DNA from: Flavobacteriaceae bacterium
GTDB lineage: Bacteria > Bacteroidota > Bacteroidia > Flavobacteriales > Flavobacteriaceae
Direction: 5' to 3'
DNA: 8,644 bases
Assembly (NCBI GenBank): GCA_030613745.1
Contig: JAUWLK010000109.1
Location: 1 to 8,644, forward strand
Below the pieces are notes generated by a model. The model worked only from the letters and a program-made list of their open reading frames with translations. It had not been told where the DNA came from and did no database searches. This document shows, in pieces, positions 6,747 to 8,644 of this stretch. How positions within the stretch are numbered: the first letter of the stretch is position 1; every line of letters begins with the position of its first letter. The translations under genes and the position numbers were made by a program.

Positions 6747-7364
6747 ATGGAAGAATTAGGAAGTTTATTTGTAAAAAGTATTTTCATAGAAAATATGATT
6801 TTTGCATATTTTCTTGGAATGTGTTCCTATTTAGCAGTTTCAAAAACCGTTAAAACAGCGGTAGGTTTAGGAGCTGCAGTAATATTTGTATTGGCAATTA
6901 CGGTTCCGGTTAATTATTTGCTAGATACTTATATTTTACGTGAAGGAGCTTTAACTTGGTTGGGACCAGAATATGCTGATATTGATTTAAGTTTTTTAAG
7001 TTTCATTTTATTTATTGCCGTAATTGCATCTATGGTGCAATTGGTTGAAATGATAGTGGAACGATTTGCACCTGCTCTTTACGGTGCCTTAGGTATTTTC
7101 TTACCCTTGATTGCAGTTAACTGTGCAATATTAGGAGGTTCATTGTTTATGCAGCAAAAAGGCTTTACTACTATTACCGAATCGTTTGTTTACGGGTTAG
7201 GTTCGGGTATAGGATGGCTTTTAGCTATTGTGGCAATTGCATCGATAAGGGAAAAAATCACTTATTCTAATGTGCCAAAACCATTAAAAGGATTAGGTAT
7301 AACATTTATCATTACCGGTTTAATGGCAATTGCTTTTATGAGTTTTTCAGGAATAAAGTTATAG
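6747..7364 (+). CDS. nqrE: Na+-translocating NADH:quinone reductase subunit E
   Basis: This 205-residue, six-helix membrane subunit is the partner of NqrD. C26 (GMCSYLAVS) and C126 (AVNCAILGGSLFM) provide the second pair of ligands for the membrane-embedded 2Fe-2S cluster between NqrD and NqrE. ENMIFAYFLGMC near the start, VQLVEMIVERFAPALYGALGIFLPLIAVNC in the middle (about 97-126, here quoted only for its key turn ALYGALGIFLP) and IREKITYSNVPKPLKGLGI near the end are typical. Length is close to the family norm. The gene ends with TAG at 7362-7364. One base later the inverted-repeat arm of the inserted cassette begins, which is why nqrF is 503 bases away instead of a few bases. Confidence 0.95.
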   Translation: MEELGSLFVKSIFIENMIFAYFLGMCSYLAVSKTVKTAVGLGAAVIFVLAITVPVNYLLDTYILREGALTWLGPEYADIDLSFLSFILFIAVIASMVQLVEMIVERFAPALYGALGIFLPLIAVNCAILGGSLFMQQKGFTTITESFVYGLGSGIGWLLAIVAIASIREKITYSNVPKPLKGLGITFIITGLMAIAFMSFSGIKL

Positions 7365-7379
7365 GAAGAAACAGGAGAA

Positions 7380-7397
7380 AAGAGACTAGAAACAAGA
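7380..7397 (+). repeat. Left arm of 18-bp inverted repeat
   Basis: AAGAGACTAGAAACAAGA is the exact reverse complement of 7823-7840. Imperfect pairing extends outward to 7366, which is one base after the last base of the nqrE stop plus one. The arm is purine-rich, so in the mRNA it would form a purine strand opposite a pyrimidine strand. Confidence 0.9.
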
Positions 7398-7437
7398 AAA
7401 ATGGAATTAGATAAAGTTAGGGAGTAAATCTATAAAG

Positions 7438-7797
7438 ATGAAAAAACATAATTTTAAAAACCTTAAAATTTGGCAAGATGGTATAAAATTAGTTTCCGAA
7501 ACATATAAAATGACAAAAACATTTCCAAAATTTGAAATGTATGGTTTGTCTAATCAAATGAATAGATGTTCTGTTTCAATTCCTTCAAATATAGCGGAAG
7601 GTTCTAGTAAAAGTTCAAATAAGTATTTCAATAAATACCTTGAAGATAGTTTAGGCTCTGCTTTTGAATTAGAAACACAATTAATTGTCGCTTTAAACGA
7701 AGGATATATAAATAAAAAAGAATTTAAAGTTTTAGAAGAAAAAATATTAAAAATACAAAGAATGATTTCAGGTTTTCAAGAAAATTTAGGTTTATAA
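7438..7797 (+). CDS. Four-helix-bundle protein (S23 / 23S rRNA-intervening-sequence family)
   Basis: This 119-residue protein carries the family signature: an N-terminal FKNLKIWQDGIKLVSETYK helix (about 6-24), LSNQMNRCSVSIPSNIAEG (37-55, with the characteristic SIPSNIAEG turn), then KYFNKYLEDSLGSAFELETQ (62-81) and a C-terminal helix (about 93-114). Relatives were first seen encoded within 23S rRNA intervening sequences and share their fold with the Avd accessory protein of diversity-generating retroelements; their biochemical role is not established, and none is assigned here. The protein is basic, without signal peptide or membrane segment. The gene lies between nqrE and nqrF in the same direction and must be on the same transcript unless it has its own promoter; none was recognised. 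It is enclosed by the long inverted repeat. Length is full for the family (about 115-125). Codon use and AT content look like those of its neighbours, so transfer is not obvious from composition. Confidence 0.9.
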   Translation: MKKHNFKNLKIWQDGIKLVSETYKMTKTFPKFEMYGLSNQMNRCSVSIPSNIAEGSSKSSNKYFNKYLEDSLGSAFELETQLIVALNEGYINKKEFKVLEEKILKIQRMISGFQENLGL

Positions 7798-7810
7798 TCT
7801 AATTTGAACT

Positions 7811-7827
7811 CAAGATAATTCATCTTG
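7811..7827 (+). repeat. Small 6-bp hairpin after the four-helix-bundle gene
   Basis: CAAGAT (7811-7816), loop AATTC, ATCTTG (7822-7827), followed by TTTCT. Its right half uses bases 7823-7827 that also form the inner end of the long inverted-repeat stem, so the two folds exclude each other. It is too weak and too poor in T's to call a terminator with confidence. Confidence 0.35.
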
Positions 7828-7840
7828 TTTCTAGTCTCTT
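7823..7840 (+). repeat. Right arm of 18-bp inverted repeat, with 14-base periodicity
   Basis: TCTTGTTTCTAGTCTCTT is the exact reverse complement of 7380-7397. The pyrimidine-rich stretch continues to 7854 and has a 14-base period: TCTTGTTTCT begins at 7823 and again at 7837, and TCTT recurs at 7851. The arm ends 27 bases before the nqrF ATG; the extended imperfect pairing ends 13 bases before it. Confidence 0.9.
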
Positions 7841-7867
7841 GTTTCTTGATTCTTAAAAAATAAATAA

Positions 7868-8644
7868 ATGAATCCAATCGTAGCAAGTATCATATTTTCA
7901 TTAGTATTAATACTTATTTTAGTAGCAATTTTATTAGTAGCTAAAGCAAAATTACTTCCATCAGGTAAAGTAAAAATATTAATCAATAAAGAAAAAGAAG
8001 TTGAAGTACCTATGGGAGGTACACTTTTGTCAACTTTAGGGGATCAAGGAATTTTCTTACCTTCTGCATGTGGAGGTGGTGGTACATGTATCCAATGTAC
8101 ATGTAAAGTTCTGTCTGGTGGTGGAGATGCACTACCAACTGAAACACCACATTTTACTCGTAAAGAATTAGCAGCTGGCACTCGTTTGAGTTGTCAGGTT
8201 AAGATAAGAGAAGATATGGAAATTACTATTCCAGAAGAAGTTTTTGGTATAAAAAAATTCGAAGCTACTGTCGTTTCTAATTATAATGTAGCTTCATTCA
8301 TTAAAGAGTTTGTTGTTGAACTTCCTGAAGATATGGATTATAAACCAGGAGGATATATTCAAATTGAAATCCCAAATACTGAAGTAAAATTTTCTGATAT
8401 TGATATTACAGCTCACCCAAAAGAACATCCTGGTGAACCAGATAAATTTAAATTGGAATGGGACAAGTTCAACCTATGGCCTTTAACTATGAAAAATAGT
8501 GAAAATGTAGAAAGAGCATATTCCATGGCATCTTATCCTGCAGAAGGTAGAAAAGTCATGTTAAATGTTCGAATTGCTACTCCACCTTGGGATAGAGCTA
8601 AAAATGGTTGGATGGATGTAAACCCAGGCGTGGCATCATCATAT
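7868..8644 (+). CDS. nqrF: Na+-translocating NADH:quinone reductase subunit F, partial (C-terminus beyond right edge)
   Basis: The frame is open from ATG 7868 to the window edge, giving 259 residues. NqrF is the electron-input subunit: it oxidises NADH through FAD and a 2Fe-2S centre. A single N-terminal membrane anchor (about 4-25) is followed by a ferredoxin domain with cluster ligands C68, C74, C77 (SACGGGGTCIQC) and C109 (LSCQV), the same spacing as in the Vibrio protein. The ferredoxin-reductase-like FAD domain begins near 130 and includes the flavin-binding RAYSMASYP at 216-224 and a final SSY. The NADH-binding domain (normally about another 150-170 residues) is outside the window. The start is supported by the anchor and by TAAATAAATG context; no Shine-Dalgarno sequence is seen. 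It is separated from nqrE by the inserted four-helix-bundle cassette, but nothing in its own sequence looks damaged. Confidence 0.95.
   Translation, partial: MNPIVASIIFSLVLILILVAILLVAKAKLLPSGKVKILINKEKEVEVPMGGTLLSTLGDQGIFLPSACGGGGTCIQCTCKVLSGGGDALPTETPHFTRKELAAGTRLSCQVKIREDMEITIPEEVFGIKKFEATVVSNYNVASFIKEFVVELPEDMDYKPGGYIQIEIPNTEVKFSDIDITAHPKEHPGEPDKFKLEWDKFNLWPLTMKNSENVERAYSMASYPAEGRKVMLNVRIATPPWDRAKNGWMDVNPGVASSY

Larger units (their letters stand above)
7366..7854 (+). mobile_element. Putative intervening-sequence-like cassette between nqrE and nqrF
   Basis: A 489-base block fills nearly the whole nqrE-nqrF gap. Its ends are inverted repeats: 7380-7397 pairs perfectly with 7823-7840 (18 bp), and the pairing continues outward to 7366/7854 with 28 Watson-Crick pairs, 2 G-U pairs and 2 mismatches over 32 positions. 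Inside is one complete four-helix-bundle gene in operon direction. The layout (complementary ends around an S23-type gene) resembles intervening sequences in 23S rRNA of Leptospira and other bacteria. Taking it out would leave nqrE and nqrF 14 bases apart, like the rest of the operon. No transposase and no clear target-site duplication are seen, so how it moves is unknown. Insertion is inferred from spacing and structure. Confidence 0.6.

Noticed and set aside
7401..7427. Short frame MELDKVRE before the four-helix-bundle gene
   Set aside because: Eight codons with no family, ribosome site or sign of conservation; possible chance ATG in the cassette leader.
7366..7854. Right arm of the inverted repeat as a rho-independent terminator before nqrF
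   Set aside because: The pairing partner is over 400 bases away, the stem is AT-rich, and it is followed by an A-run rather than a T-run in the direction of transcription.
2868..8644. Rnf complex instead of Na+-NQR
   Set aside because: NqrA at the front, NqrF with an N-terminal anchor plus ferredoxin and FAD domains, and the A-B-C-D-E-F order identify Na+-NQR; no RnfB or RnfC is present.

Overview
The window comes from an AT-rich member of the Bacteroidota, most likely the Flavobacteriia. The evidence is a type IX secretion plug protein (a system confined to this phylum), Bacteroidota-type promoter boxes (TAnnTTTG), starts without Shine-Dalgarno sequences, and an Na+-translocating NADH:quinone reductase (Na+-NQR) operon in place of a recognisable complex I.

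Layout, left to right. (1) 1-253, minus strand: 5' part of a methylmalonyl-CoA epimerase gene that runs off the left edge. (2) 254-557: a non-coding divergent region holding a perfect 10-bp inverted repeat, a pair of 13-bp direct repeats and likely promoters for both flanking genes. (3) 558-1373, plus strand: a secreted endonuclease/exonuclease/phosphatase (EEP) family gene. It is open in one frame over its whole length except for four internal stop codons, with no frameshift, so it is a pseudogene (or, much less likely, a recoded gene). (4) 1386-2645, minus strand: T9SS plug protein, converging on the pseudogene and divergent from the nqr operon. (5) 2868-8644, plus strand: nqrA, nqrB, nqrC, nqrD, nqrE and the 5' part of nqrF. 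The first five genes are packed 0 to 11 bases apart. NqrF takes electrons from NADH through FAD and a 2Fe-2S centre; the NqrD/NqrE membrane iron-sulfur site, the covalent FMNs of NqrC and NqrB, and finally quinone follow, and Na+ is pumped out.

The most unusual part is the 503-base gap between nqrE and nqrF. It holds a complete four-helix-bundle protein gene of the 23S rRNA-intervening-sequence/S23 family. The gene is enclosed by an 18-bp perfect inverted repeat, extendable to a 32-nt imperfect stem, that begins one base after the nqrE stop and ends 13 bases before the nqrF start. Removing the cassette would restore the tight operon spacing. This looks like an intervening-sequence-like element sitting in a protein-coding operon rather than in rRNA, and its ends could pair in the polycistronic mRNA. 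The second notable feature is the EEP pseudogene, whose four nonsense codons could all have come from C-to-T changes while every recognisable catalytic motif except the glutamine of QE is kept.
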